Assembly: GCF_031178195.1 (NCBI RefSeq)
Contig: NZ_JAPSJL010000001.1
Coordinates: 513,275 to 577,274, forward strand
Reading direction: 5' to 3'
DNA length: 64,000 nt
DNA from: Zhihengliuella sp.
GTDB taxonomy: Bacteria; Actinomycetota; Actinomycetes; Actinomycetales; Micrococcaceae
Shown here: positions 25,401 to 33,323 of the stretch, in pieces
Layout: each line of letters begins with the position of its first letter
How positions within the stretch are numbered: position 1 is the stretch's first letter
The notes under the pieces: generated by a model
Database searches by the model: none
What the model was told of the DNA's origin: nothing
Seen by the model: the letters and a program-made list of their open reading frames with translations, nothing else
Translations under genes and position numbers: made by a program

Positions 25401-25934
25401 GTCATCACGATCTACGGGGCGGCGAAGCCTCGCGACCGCAGCCACTACGAGCGGTTCCGGACCTATCACCAGCAGCTGTACGCCCAGGTCGAACCGACCT
25501 CCGTGACGCCCTTCGCCGAGCCCGTTCTGAAACGCGCACTCCACGCAGCAGCGATCTCACGCATGCGCCAACTCAACCCGACGCTCGACCCGAGTCCGTT
25601 CCCGCAAGCCGAGTTCGACGACTCCATTGCGCTCCTTCGTACCCGCGCCGCACTAGTCGACAGCGAGGAACTGCCCGTGTTCGACCAATGGGTTGCTGAA
25701 CGCTCTCGACAGTGGGCGAAGGGGGAGCGAACGACCTGGGCGACGGTCAACTACTTCAACGGTGACCCGAAGCAGGGCCTCATGCGCCCTGCCGGTGACC
25801 TTGCCGATCCTGAGAACAAGAACATCACCTGGGAGACGCCGATGAGCATGCGCAGCGTCGACGCTGAGTGTCAGCTCTCCGTCACCCTCGACTACCTCAA
25901 TGACGATCTAGAAGAGCCGGAGGTACAGCCATGA
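22416..25934 (+). CDS. drmA: DrmA-like helicase (DISARM core component)
   Basis: 1172 residues. The N-terminus (FGPPDGEAPIGKPVDC, then LTRSDPLRRYGVGVLYSGG) is typical of DISARM-type DrmA. The helicase core has Walker A FFPTGGGKTEAYLG (about 511-524), a four-Cys zinc ribbon (CPWCGARM about 622 and CQDELCRF about 654), Walker B QDELHLISGPLG (about 722-733), and motif VI QVSGRVGRN (about 980). It should be a DNA-dependent ATPase that, with the DUF1998 partner encoded next, recognises or clears invading DNA. Both ends overlap neighbours by the ATGA arrangement. A single-protein Druantia DruE would carry DUF1998 in the same chain; here it is separate, which favours a DISARM-like assignment. Confidence 0.85.
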   Translation: MSGVEARDVVEAAVRRELFGPPDGEAPIGKPVDCSGPSLTFQTKDEANGQFHDGVTLEEVLTRSDPLRRYGVGVLYSGGTPTGGLASEGDGSAVIPGLAASDENPQAPATDVRGPRRQDQPDSDDFDLSDANRRKPSAMAISFKVRVAEGAELKIQVTGAYYDPIKVTAPDTPPLNWWVRRPFVLDAVASARVLRKERKRSPLTTTPVVVEPKIEPRIKPSVSIFSRAVPGETDPNLRLVTLAVVDDAAGTGPGSAFFQVAFSATASEGLRIEPYPDVEQPDSDNEEESIALLYRHQRTFAIGHGCAATWEDSIGEGGTPTVPLVKADALPAYEVTSLTPDVYEEHSDGTRTSVSVSMEELANSTATGDAQVEKVLELYAQWISDRTASIDDLPDRYQDAARRHVNKCAEALERMREGWYRVQHDPLARRAFQLANFAMLYQQIRSRLEPRDLIKDKQGVFRPGGAHPAATPDPNGGRWRAFQIAFILASLPELVDPTHEKRTLVDLIFFPTGGGKTEAYLGASAISLLARRLRNPDDAGTDTLMRYTLRLLTAQQFLRASSLICVLEDVRSGMEDELGTVPFGIGVWLGGDSTPNRWTAAEKALAELRRDCRVSNKFLLLKCPWCGARMGPVSKARGQDTPGYVWSGGRFLFRCQDELCRFSGRDGLPVHVVDEDIYETRPSIVIGTVDKFATMAWQPAARTMFGLGDNGERVYSPPGLIIQDELHLISGPLGSMVGLYEPMIDDLTTDRRSDPPIPAKIIASTATVRRYEDQILGLFGRKEVALFPPHGLEEGQSFFAEPARLPDGKPAPGRRYLGVMSPSLGSTQTVQARVAAATLQAGPQIPDPADRDGYWTNLNFLNSLRELGNTLSLLDSDVPDYLVGLQRRDGITPRYPRNKMELTSRRRSDEIPKAIEELELRLPHPDCTDGAKCVSYGACPENAQCVDICLASNIIEVGVDIDRLGLMTIVGQPKTTAQYIQVSGRVGRNVKTPGLVITIYGAAKPRDRSHYERFRTYHQQLYAQVEPTSVTPFAEPVLKRALHAAAISRMRQLNPTLDPSPFPQAEFDDSIALLRTRAALVDSEELPVFDQWVAERSRQWAKGERTTWATVNYFNGDPKQGLMRPAGDLADPENKNITWETPMSMRSVDAECQLSVTLDYLNDDLEEPEVQP

Positions 25935-27859
25935 CGTCAGGCAGCATGCGCCGAGCCCAGTTGGTGTCGCCGTTTGGCGTGGGCGCCATGAGCGTGCTCG
26001 TCGACGGTACTTCGGTTATCACGGCTGGGCTCGATCACTGGTTCCCGCGCAACAACGCTGACCTAGCCATGGAGGAGTTCCGCGTCAACGACTGGCGACT
26101 GGAAGCACGACTGAAGGTTCAGGAGTTCCGTCTGCCTCCGGACTACCGCAAGGGCTCGCAGGACGATCACCGAAACGAGAAACTGAGCATCCCCGCCCTG
26201 AGGTTCCCGAGTTACTCGTTCTGCATGTACTGCAAGCGCTTGAAAAAGGTGCCGCTCAGCTTCCAGGACGCCGTCCGTTGCGAGGAACCCACGTGCGTGG
26301 GCAAGCGCCGCTCCGGGCCAAAGATGTCGCAGGTGCCATTCGTTGCGATCTGTAGGAAAGGGCACATTGACGACTTCCCGTTCAGGGAGTGGGTGCACCG
26401 GTCAAAGGATCCCAGTTGCACCGGAATGTTGCGGCTGTTCTCGACGGGCGGCGGTGGGCTTGAGGGCCAGGTGCTCCGCTGTGGCTACGACGCCAAGAAC
26501 AAGCGGGACGAGCACAAGGGGTGCGGCGCGTCTCGGTCTTTGCAAGGTATCACGACGGCAGGGATGAAGGACGAGTCAGGCGACGACAGCACCTTCCTGA
26601 CCCAGCAGTTGGCGGGCCGGTCCACTCCGTATCTGTGCACGGGTGCGCGGCCGTGGCTTCATGAAGAGGACGGCCCATGTGACCAACCGGTTCAGGGTGC
26701 GCTCCGTGCCAGTGGCAACGTCTACTTCCCGTATGTCGAGTCGTCGATCTTTCTGCCGCAGAAGGTCGGTGCGGTCAGCGGCGCGTTGCGTGACCTGATG
26801 AAGCGAGCCGACGTCGACCCGACGATGGCGTTCCTCTTCACCTTCCGGGGCAAGAACGCCACCGTGGTTGAGATCCGACAGGCAACCCGAGGCGCCGGTG
26901 ACCTATTCGATCAGTACAACGATGACGAACTGCTGGCTGCCTACCAGGACCGCTTCGGCATCGGCCCTGCAGAGGAAGACGGCGATGACGATGAGTCCGG
27001 CGACCTCGATATCTGGCGCCACCCGGAGTTCAAGCTGCTCCGCGAGACGCCGCAAGACAACGAACTCCGCGCCCTAGATCCAGGCGTCCACGCTGCTATC
27101 GCCGGACACGTCGATCGCGTTCGCAGTATCACCGTCCTACGCGAAACACGGGTACTGCGAGGGTTCACTCGCGGCCGGGACAGCGATCTGAAGGTCGCGG
27201 AGGGCAAGGCCCTGCTTCGTCGTCGTCCGTTGCCGCCCGACAAGGACTGGCTGCCGGCCTATGTGGTCAAAGGTGAAGGAATCTACCTTGAGCTTGACCG
27301 CGAGCGCCTCGCTGCATGGGAAGCACGCGACGAGGTCCAAGCTCGAGCCGATCTCATCGCGAATCAGTACGGCCAAATGATCACCGATCGCGGTGGCAGG
27401 ACCCGGGATATCTCGCCGCGGATGATCATGCTGCACACGTTCGCGCACCTCCTGATCAACGAGCTCGTCTTCACCTGCGGTTATAGCTCAGCTTCGCTTC
27501 GGGAGCGGTTGTACGTGTCGCGCGACGGTGGCCGGGACATGGCAGGGCTCCTGATCTACACGGCAGCAGGTGACTCCGAGGGCACGATGGGCGGCCTCGT
27601 CCGTATGTCTCGACCAGACCGCCTCCAACCGGTCGTTGCGGCAGCACTCAGTGATGCCCATTGGTGCTCGACCGACCCGGTTTGCATGGACGCTGGAGAG
27701 CGGGGGCAGGGACCAGACTCGTGCAACCTAGCAGCCTGTCACGGCTGCGCCCTGCTGCCGGAAACGAGCTGCGAAGAATTTAACCGGTTCCTTGACCGCG
27801 GCCTGGTCATCGGGACACTCGCCGACCCAACGCTGGGGTATTTTTCGACGTCTACTTGA
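25931..27859 (+). CDS. drmB: DrmB-like DUF1998 protein (DISARM core component)
   Basis: 642 residues. The N-terminal RRAQLVSPFGVGAMSVLVDG and GLDHWF are the family start. Zinc-binding cysteines follow (FCMYCKRL, CEEPTCV), then ICRKGHIDDFPFREWVH. The DUF1998 domain fills the C-terminus: HTFAHLLINELVFTCGYSSA, then GLLIYTAAGDSEGTMGGLVR and a Cys-rich end with CNLAACHGCALLPETSCEEF. DrmB forms a complex with DrmA in characterised DISARM systems and helps to engage unmethylated or single-stranded DNA ends. It is the last gene of the coupled operon; its 3' end overlaps the convergent Vsr pseudogene by 8 bp. Confidence 0.87.
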   Translation: MTSGSMRRAQLVSPFGVGAMSVLVDGTSVITAGLDHWFPRNNADLAMEEFRVNDWRLEARLKVQEFRLPPDYRKGSQDDHRNEKLSIPALRFPSYSFCMYCKRLKKVPLSFQDAVRCEEPTCVGKRRSGPKMSQVPFVAICRKGHIDDFPFREWVHRSKDPSCTGMLRLFSTGGGGLEGQVLRCGYDAKNKRDEHKGCGASRSLQGITTAGMKDESGDDSTFLTQQLAGRSTPYLCTGARPWLHEEDGPCDQPVQGALRASGNVYFPYVESSIFLPQKVGAVSGALRDLMKRADVDPTMAFLFTFRGKNATVVEIRQATRGAGDLFDQYNDDELLAAYQDRFGIGPAEEDGDDDESGDLDIWRHPEFKLLRETPQDNELRALDPGVHAAIAGHVDRVRSITVLRETRVLRGFTRGRDSDLKVAEGKALLRRRPLPPDKDWLPAYVVKGEGIYLELDRERLAAWEARDEVQARADLIANQYGQMITDRGGRTRDISPRMIMLHTFAHLLINELVFTCGYSSASLRERLYVSRDGGRDMAGLLIYTAAGDSEGTMGGLVRMSRPDRLQPVVAAALSDAHWCSTDPVCMDAGERGQGPDSCNLAACHGCALLPETSCEEFNRFLDRGLVIGTLADPTLGYFSTST

Positions 27860-28296
27860 GACTGGACCTGACAGCCAAGAGGGCCTGCCTGATTTCCTCG
27901 ACGACATCTTCCGCATCCTCGTGCTCCCAGTAGCGCAGGACATGCACGCCGGCTGCATACAGTCTCGCGTTCGTCTCGGCATCGCGCGCCACGTTCGCCG
28001 CGATCTTCGGGGGCCAACTCGGCATGTTGGTTGAAAGTCGACCGCCCGTGCTCCGGGCACCCATGCCGAAAGCAGCCGTCGATGAACACCGTTACTCGCG
28101 TCCGGGTGAAGACGATGTCCGCCCGTCGACGTAGAACCGGTTCGGGCGCGATCGCAACTCGGTACCGTAGGCCGAGCCTATGAAGGGCGCGGCGGACCTC
28201 CAGTTCGGGCCTGGTGTACCGCCAGCGGTTCGCCTGCATATTGCGCCTCCGCGCGGGACTCGACGCCCATGAGTTCACGATGGAACGTGTCGACAC
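27852..28296 (-). pseudogene. Frameshifted Vsr-type very short patch repair endonuclease
   Basis: Two reading frames carry the two halves. The upstream half has NMQANRWRYTRPELEVRRAL, then RADIVFTRTRVTVFIDGCFR and HGCPEHG; the downstream half, in another frame, has NMPSWPPKIAANVARDAETN and HVLRYWEHEDAEDVVEEIRQ. The switch lies near 28030-28050. In addition, the family's FWH is FRH, so the Trp that intercalates at the T:G mismatch is lost. Vsr enzymes repair T:G mismatches from deaminated 5-methylcytosine and usually accompany a C5-methyltransferase, which fits the island. A GTG at 28296 is the probable original start. It appears inactive unless the shift is a sequencing error. Confidence 0.75.
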
Positions 28297-28299
28297 ACC

Positions 28300-28549
28300 A
28301 CCCACGGTACAAGGCGCACCGACTCGGTGATCAGTTCTAACGATCGGCTCAACTACTCGCCGGCCTCTGGTGCGCAACACCTCCCAGAAGGCGGATCGCC
28401 GACCCGGATTGCTGCCCCGCCACGCACACCCTGTTCGAGAGACCACGGGTCTTGTAGACCGAAGTCCGTACTAGTCTGTACGAAATTGGTGGCTTACCAG
28501 TCGGGCCGCGAGGCGATGAGCCCGCAGATGTTCCAGCAGCCCTCTGGGG
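28300..28549. other. Island segment without recognisable genes
   Basis: No convincing reading frame on either strand between the Vsr start and the recombinase relic. I see no repeat or RNA structure that I can name. Confidence 0.4.
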
Positions 28550-29027
28550 GTGGGGCACGGGAGGATGTATCCCCACTTACCGGGCAAGGGCAAGGGAGGG
28601 CTCGCCCTCGATGCGATCAGTCACATGCCCGCCAGCACGATCACGTTCCTCGACGACAGCCCAGCACAATCAAGCTCCTTACCCGAGGCGGTACGGGCCA
28701 ACATCGTGGCATTCCTCCACGACGGCCTGCGACTACTGACCGACGCCTAGCGCGCCTATGCGCGGTCGGACGACGGCAGCAGGAGGCACGCCAACCAGGT
28801 GTTCTGCACGCGGCTAGCGATCACCGCAGCTACGCCCGCGCCTCGCGGAACCGTTCGCGACCATCGTTCACGAGGCGACCTACGGCGAGGAAGCCGAACG
28901 GGACGCTTCGACGGGCGCAGCGACCGAGAACAGCGATGTCGCGTTTTCCCGTAAGACACTCTGGGTGGGCCCTGCGGGGATCGAACCCGCGACCAGCGGA
29001 TTAAAAGTCCGATGCTCTACCACCTGA
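28550..29027 (+). pseudogene. Decayed C-terminal part of a serine site-specific recombinase
   Basis: One frame gives VRANIVAFLHDGLRLLTDA, a TAG at 28748-28750, then RAYARSDDGSRRHANQVFCT with RLAI. After a +1 frame change near 28830 it continues RLAEPFATIVHEATYGEE and runs to a TGA at 29025-29027, inside the antisense of tRNA-Lys. The AYxxSDxxxRRxxNQxFxTR ... EPFAT pattern is the C-terminal coiled-coil region of actinobacterial large serine recombinases. With a stop codon, a frameshift and no catalytic N-terminal domain it is dead. Its position, reading into the tRNA 3' part, suggests this was the integrase side of the element that brought the island. The opening ATG at 28550 is not reliable. 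Confidence 0.55.
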
Positions 29028-29038
29028 GCTAAAGGCCC
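28966..29038 (-). tRNA. tRNA-Lys (anticodon TTT)
   Basis: 73 nt. The acceptor stem is GGGCCTT paired with AGGGCCC plus discriminator A; the D-arm contains AGCTCAGGTGGTAGAGC; the anticodon loop is CTTTTAA with anticodon TTT; the T-arm holds GGTTCGATCC. CCA is not encoded (the genome continues CCCAG). It marks the right border of the island, as tRNA 3' ends commonly serve as integration sites. Confidence 0.97.
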
Positions 29039-29173
29039 ATGCGGTCCGTGGCGCGCGGCGCGGCCGCGCGGAAGAACCGCCACCATGCTACCGCACTGGG
29101 TCCGGGAGGCCGCCCCGCGGGCCCCCTCGGTCCCGGCCCGGGGCCGCCCTCCACGGGCGACGGTGCACGGGAG

Positions 29174-29179
29174 TATCCT
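29174..29179 (+). promoter_or_regulatory. -10 box TATCCT (leaderless promoter)
   Basis: TATCCT ends 7 nt before ATG 29187. Confidence 0.5.
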
Positions 29180-29186
29180 AACGGGC

Positions 29187-29846
29187 ATGAGCGCTCACCC
29201 AGCCCGCCAGAACCAGGCCGCTCCCTTCCGGCACCACAAGCCGAAGCCGTTCGCACCGGCCGACTTCGAGCCGTTCGAGGGCGGGACCGACCCCGCACGG
29301 ATCTCCGAGGCCGCGCACCTGGCCGCGCAGGCGCTGGTCCACCACGGCCGCGGCAGCGACGACCCGGAGGTCACCGAGCGGCTGGTCAGGCTCGCGGACA
29401 AGGAGGGCCTCGAGGCGATCGCCGAGATGTGGGCCGAGAGCCCCGCCCACTCGTTGCCCGGCGCGCTCTGGCGGCTGTACGCGCTGCGCACCGCCGTCGT
29501 GCAGGATCCCGAGCGGATGGCGTCCTACTTCAACACCGGACGGCACGCGGCCCAGGTGTCCCACGCGGTGGCCGGCGTCGCCGAGCCGCCCGGGGCCGAG
29601 GAGCTGCGCGCCATGACGGACTCCATCCTCTCCGGCGCGTTCGACGGTGACTTCGACGTCGCGCTGGAGCGCACCGCCGCCTTCTGCCGCGTGATCGCCC
29701 TGGGCGAGGCCGAGCACGCCCACGCGCTGGAGCCGAGCAACGCCGCCCACGCCCGGCGGCTGACCCGGACGGCGGGCCAACTGATCGGCACCGCGGAGGA
29801 CCTGGAAACCTGCGCGAAGATGTGGCGGCGAGGCGAATTGGACTGA
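29187..29846 (+). CDS. Conserved actinobacterial protein of unknown function
   Basis: 219 residues, soluble, mostly helical. A conserved-looking N-terminal segment (FRHHKPKPFAPADFEPFEGG) precedes helices such as AEMWAESPAHSLPGALWRLY and a GVAEPPGAEELRAMTDSILS stretch. I recognise it as a protein common in Micrococcales, sometimes labelled as an RNA polymerase-related protein without evidence that I can see. No catalytic motif is apparent. It lies between tRNA-Lys and the DUF47-pit operon, in the same direction, 211 bp before it. That gap contains a -10-like TACACT at 30010-30015 and nothing else. Confidence 0.75.
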   Translation: MSAHPARQNQAAPFRHHKPKPFAPADFEPFEGGTDPARISEAAHLAAQALVHHGRGSDDPEVTERLVRLADKEGLEAIAEMWAESPAHSLPGALWRLYALRTAVVQDPERMASYFNTGRHAAQVSHAVAGVAEPPGAEELRAMTDSILSGAFDGDFDVALERTAAFCRVIALGEAEHAHALEPSNAAHARRLTRTAGQLIGTAEDLETCAKMWRRGELD

Positions 29847-30057
29847 TGACCAGGCTTGTTGACACCGACTTTCGAGAGGTGGACACTGGAGACCGGCGTC
29901 GGACCGAGGTAACCCCGGGCTCCAACACTCAGCCGCTTCGAGCGGCCTTCCGCCGAGAGGCGTTCCCGGTTCGGCGCCGCACAAACCACCCCGCCCCGCG
30001 TGCGCGACGTACACTGATCCCGGCTCGTGTCCCTCTAGCACTCCGGCGGTTCCCCAC

Positions 30058-30675
30058 GTGAAGTTCAGTCTGTTCCCGCGCCAGACGCGGGGCCTGGATC
30101 TGCTCGGCGACCTCTGCACGAATATCCAGGGCTGCGTCCAGCAGCTCTCCGAGATCCTCGGCCTGCTCGCCGAGGACACCACCAGCCAGCTGTTCGAGCT
30201 GGAACGCGCCGAGAGCGCGGCGCTCGACACCCACTACGCGCTGCTGACGCAGCTGCGCACCAGCTACGTCACCCCGGTCCCCCGCGAGGACCTCTACACG
30301 TTCTCCCGCCTGCTGCACGACACGGTCGGTGAGCTCCGCAGCGTCGGCGAGCTGATGCACAGCTCCGACCTCACCTGGATCTCCCAGCGCGCCGCCGACC
30401 AGCTCGAGCTCATCGGCCGCCAGGCGACCCTGACCTCCAGCGCGCTCGGGAGCCTGGACCGCCTCGACGACCTCGAGGACACGTGGCTGCAGCTCATGCG
30501 CGTCACCAAGCGCGTCGGCCGCACCCACCACGCCTGGGTCGGCGAGACCGCGGACCTCCAGCGCTCCTCCACGATCATCCGCCACCGCGCGGTGGCGGAC
30601 CAGATGCTCGCCGCCTCCACCCGACTCCACGCCGTCGCCGACCACCTGGGCCGCGTGCTGGTCAAAGAGTCCTAG
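30058..30675 (+). CDS. DUF47 (PhoU-like) protein partner of the Pit transporter
   Basis: 205 residues, all helical, DUF47/PhoU-like bundle: FSLFPRQTRGLDLLGDLCTN at the start, then LLAEDTTSQLFELERAESAA and YVTPVPREDLYTFSRLLHDT, where Thr-Pro-x-x-Arg-Glu-Asp is the family's conserved loop. Such proteins are encoded beside Pit phosphate permeases and are thought to modulate their activity. GTG 30058 is chosen since it begins the family N-terminus. The stop is 3 nt before the pit start, so the two form an operon. Confidence 0.88.
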   Translation: MKFSLFPRQTRGLDLLGDLCTNIQGCVQQLSEILGLLAEDTTSQLFELERAESAALDTHYALLTQLRTSYVTPVPREDLYTFSRLLHDTVGELRSVGELMHSSDLTWISQRAADQLELIGRQATLTSSALGSLDRLDDLEDTWLQLMRVTKRVGRTHHAWVGETADLQRSSTIIRHRAVADQMLAASTRLHAVADHLGRVLVKES

Positions 30676-30678
30676 GGC

Positions 30679-31698
30679 ATGGAGACCTTCCTCCTGGTCG
30701 CCGTCACCCTCGCCACGTGCGCGTTCGCACTGCTCAACGGATTCCGCGATGCCGCGAACTCCGTGGCGACCTCCGTGCGCACCCGGGCGCTCGGCCCGCG
30801 CGTCGCCGTCGTCACCGCAGCCGTGTTCACGTTCGGCGGCACCATGATGTCCACGCGCTTCTCGGAGGCTCTGGTCGACGCCGCGGACTTCCATTACACC
30901 TCCACCGTCGACGGCCTGGCCGTGCTGCTCGTCGCCGTCCTCACCGGCGGCGCGTGGCTGCTGTGGTGCTACGCCCGCGGGATTCCGACGTCGTCCGGGC
31001 ACGCCCTGTTCGCGGCCCTCGCCGGGGCCCTGCTGGGGCACGCGTTCCTGAACCCTGGCGAGCCGCGCAGCGTCCCACTGATCCTCCTGTTCGGCCTCGC
31101 CGTGCCGATCCTCGTCACCCCGCTGGTCGCGTTCGCGCTGTCCTACGCCATCACCATCCCGGCCATGTGGATCATGCGCCACACCTCGTCCAACGACGCG
31201 GCCCGGACCGGCCGCGCCGCCCAGGCGATCGCCTCCTGCGCCGTCGCGCTCGGCAACGGCCTGCAGGACGGGCAGCGCAACGCGGCGTTCCTCACCCTCG
31301 CGTTCGTGATGGTGGGCAGCACGACGGCGGACGCCGACGTGCCGCTGTGGATCCAGCTGCTCTGCGCCGCCTGCATGGGGCTCGGCGCGCTCGGCGGCGG
31401 CTGGCGGATCGCCCACACGATCAGCAACCGGCTGGTCCGGTTCGACCCGGTCCGCGGCGCGTCCGCCCAGCTCGTCGCAGCGTCGCTGCTGTACGTGGGA
31501 GCGCAGGTGCTGCACCTGCCGCTGTCCACCACGCAGGCGGTCACGTCGGCGATCGTCGGCTCGGGCGCCAGCCAGCGGTTCGAGACGGTCCTGTGGGCGA
31601 ACATGGGCCGCGTGATGCGGTTCTGGGCCCTCGGACCGGTCGTGTGCTGCGGCGTCGGGATCGTGCTGATGCTGGCGGTGCACCCGCTCGTGGCCTGA
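30679..31698 (+). CDS. pit: Pit-family inorganic phosphate transporter
   Basis: 339 residues, about ten membrane helices. The two Pit signatures are NGFRDAANSVAT near 22-33 and LGNGLQDGQRNAAF near 190, the pair of Asp-containing half-sites that bind phosphate with a cation. It imports phosphate or metal-phosphate driven by the proton gradient: the low-affinity route, complementing the high-affinity Pst system at 49,768-53,923. Coupled with the DUF47 gene; followed by a hairpin terminator. Confidence 0.88.
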   Translation: METFLLVAVTLATCAFALLNGFRDAANSVATSVRTRALGPRVAVVTAAVFTFGGTMMSTRFSEALVDAADFHYTSTVDGLAVLLVAVLTGGAWLLWCYARGIPTSSGHALFAALAGALLGHAFLNPGEPRSVPLILLFGLAVPILVTPLVAFALSYAITIPAMWIMRHTSSNDAARTGRAAQAIASCAVALGNGLQDGQRNAAFLTLAFVMVGSTTADADVPLWIQLLCAACMGLGALGGGWRIAHTISNRLVRFDPVRGASAQLVAASLLYVGAQVLHLPLSTTQAVTSAIVGSGASQRFETVLWANMGRVMRFWALGPVVCCGVGIVLMLAVHPLVA

Positions 31699-31775
31699 GC
31701 GGGGCCGAACCGTCGTTCCGCGGGACGAATCGGCCCGACGGTCCCTCGAATCGACCTCTCGAGCGGGCCGGGTGA

Positions 31776-31809
31776 GGGCCGGTCGGGTCGCTCCCGACCC
31801 GGCCGGCCC
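31776..31809. terminator. Hairpin between convergent pit and ferredoxin reductase genes
   Basis: Stem of 15 pairs (one G-U) at 31776-31790 and 31795-31809, loop CTCC. It can serve both convergent transcripts. Confidence 0.75.
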
Positions 31810-31829
31810 CTCGGAACCCGGCGCGCGGG

Positions 31830-33296
31830 TCAGGACTCGACCGGCTCCAGGACGGCAGCGGCCGCGTGCTCGAGCATCGCGTCGCGCTCAACCACCTTGA
31901 TGCGCTCGCGCTCGACCGGGCCGAACCGCGTCTGCACCGTGCCGGTGGCGGCGCCGAGGGAGCGCTCGTGCTCGTCCAGGGTCAGCCAGCCGGCCCAGTC
32001 CGTGTAGCGCACGCCGCGCTCGGCGAGCAGGTCCTCGACGGGCGCGGTGCCCGGCGCGGCGGGGACCGGCAGCGCGGCCAGGTCCTCGAGCAGGTGCGTA
32101 ATGGTCTCCTGCGCGTCGCCCTTGGTGTGGCCGATCAGGCCCACCGGGCCGCGCTTGATCCAGCCCGTCGTGTACACGCCCGGGACCGGGGCGCCGTCGC
32201 GGTCCAGCACGCGGCCGCCGGCGTTCGGGACCACGCCGCGGGCGCCGTCGTACTCCAGGCCCTCCAGGGCCGACCCGAAGTAGCCCACCGCCCGGTAGAC
32301 GGCCTGCACCGGGTAGTCCACCAGCTCGCCGGTGCCGCGGGCGTTGCCCGTGCCGTCGAGCTCCTGGCGCTCCATCCGCAGCCCGGCGACGCGGCCGTCC
32401 TCGCCGAGGATCTCCACCGGGGACTGCAGGAAGTGCAGGTGCAGGCGGCGCGAGGCCTGCGGGGCCTCCTCGCCGGACTCCTCGCGCTCCTCCTGCTCCA
32501 CCAGCCAGTTGGTCAGCGTCGAGACCATGGTCTTGACCTGGTTGTTCGTCTTGATGGCCTCGTCGGAGGCGGCGTCGAACTCGAAGTCCTCCGGGTACAG
32601 GACGATGTCCACGTCCTTCGAGTGGGAGAGCTCCCGCAGCTCCAGCGGCGTGAACTTCACCTGTGCCGGGCCGCGGCGGCCGAAGACGTGCACGTCGGTG
32701 ACGGCGGAGTCGTTGAGCTGCGCGTAGAGGTGCTCCGGGATCTCGGTCTCGAGCAGCTGGTCGGCGTGCTTGGAGAGGATGCGGGCGACATCGAGGGCCA
32801 CGTTGCCGTTGCCGATCACGGCGACCTCGCGCGCCGAGAGGTCCCACTCGCGGGCCACGTCCGGGTGCGCGTCGTACCAGGAGACGAAGTCGGCGGCGCC
32901 GTGCGAGCCGTCCAGATCGATGCCGGGGATGTTCAGATCGGCGTCCTTCTGGGCACCGGTGGCGAAGACGACGGCGTCGTAGCGCTCCTGCAGGTCCTCG
33001 AGCGTGAGGTCGCGGCCGAAGGAGACGTTGCCGATGAACCGGATCTGCTCCTTGTCCATGACCTTGTGCAGGGCGGTGATGATGCCCTTGATGCGCGGGT
33101 GGTCCGGGGAGACGCCGTAGCGGATGAGGCCGAACGGGGTGGGCAGCTCGTCGAACAGGTCGATCGCCACGTCCAGCTCGCCGGAGGCGACCGGCTGGGA
33201 CTTGGTGAGCAGGTCCGCGGCGTAGATGCCGGCCGGGCCGGCGCCGACGATGGCCACGTGGAGCTTGCGGTCGTTCAGGTGGGCGGGGAGGGTCAT
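31830..33296 (-). CDS. fprA: Ferredoxin-NADP reductase, adrenodoxin reductase/FprA type
   Basis: 488 residues. FAD-binding GxGxxG is in VAIVGAGPAGIYAADLL (about 15-31); YGVSPDHPRIK and the NADP site VIGNGNVALDVARIL follow, then GWIKRGPVGLIGHTKGDAQE near 375-394, all diagnostic of the FprA family. It passes electrons from NADPH to ferredoxin. Its location at the end of the sulfur cluster suggests it supplies the ferredoxin-dependent sulfite reductase encoded upstream, with the siroheme methyltransferase between. The C-terminus has an extra domain of about 80 residues, as in other actinobacterial FprA proteins. Confidence 0.92.
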   Translation of the reverse strand: MTLPAHLNDRKLHVAIVGAGPAGIYAADLLTKSQPVASGELDVAIDLFDELPTPFGLIRYGVSPDHPRIKGIITALHKVMDKEQIRFIGNVSFGRDLTLEDLQERYDAVVFATGAQKDADLNIPGIDLDGSHGAADFVSWYDAHPDVAREWDLSAREVAVIGNGNVALDVARILSKHADQLLETEIPEHLYAQLNDSAVTDVHVFGRRGPAQVKFTPLELRELSHSKDVDIVLYPEDFEFDAASDEAIKTNNQVKTMVSTLTNWLVEQEEREESGEEAPQASRRLHLHFLQSPVEILGEDGRVAGLRMERQELDGTGNARGTGELVDYPVQAVYRAVGYFGSALEGLEYDGARGVVPNAGGRVLDRDGAPVPGVYTTGWIKRGPVGLIGHTKGDAQETITHLLEDLAALPVPAAPGTAPVEDLLAERGVRYTDWAGWLTLDEHERSLGAATGTVQTRFGPVERERIKVVERDAMLEHAAAAVLEPVES

Positions 33297-33323
33297 GTGC
33301 CGTTCCTTCGGGTCGAGGGGGAT

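Noticed and set aside
22416..27859. Druantia (DruE) assignment for the island
   Set aside because: DruE is one chain of helicase plus DUF1998; here they are two proteins with DrmA- and DrmB-type N-termini.
28550..28750. Separate 66-residue hypothetical gene
   Set aside because: Its last 20 residues continue, across one TAG in the same frame, into recombinase-like sequence, so it is part of the relic.
16505..29038. Direct repeat (att) of the tRNA-Lys 3' end at the left border of the island
   Set aside because: No copy of the T-arm/acceptor sequence is visible in 16,505-16,946; the left end may have been rearranged.
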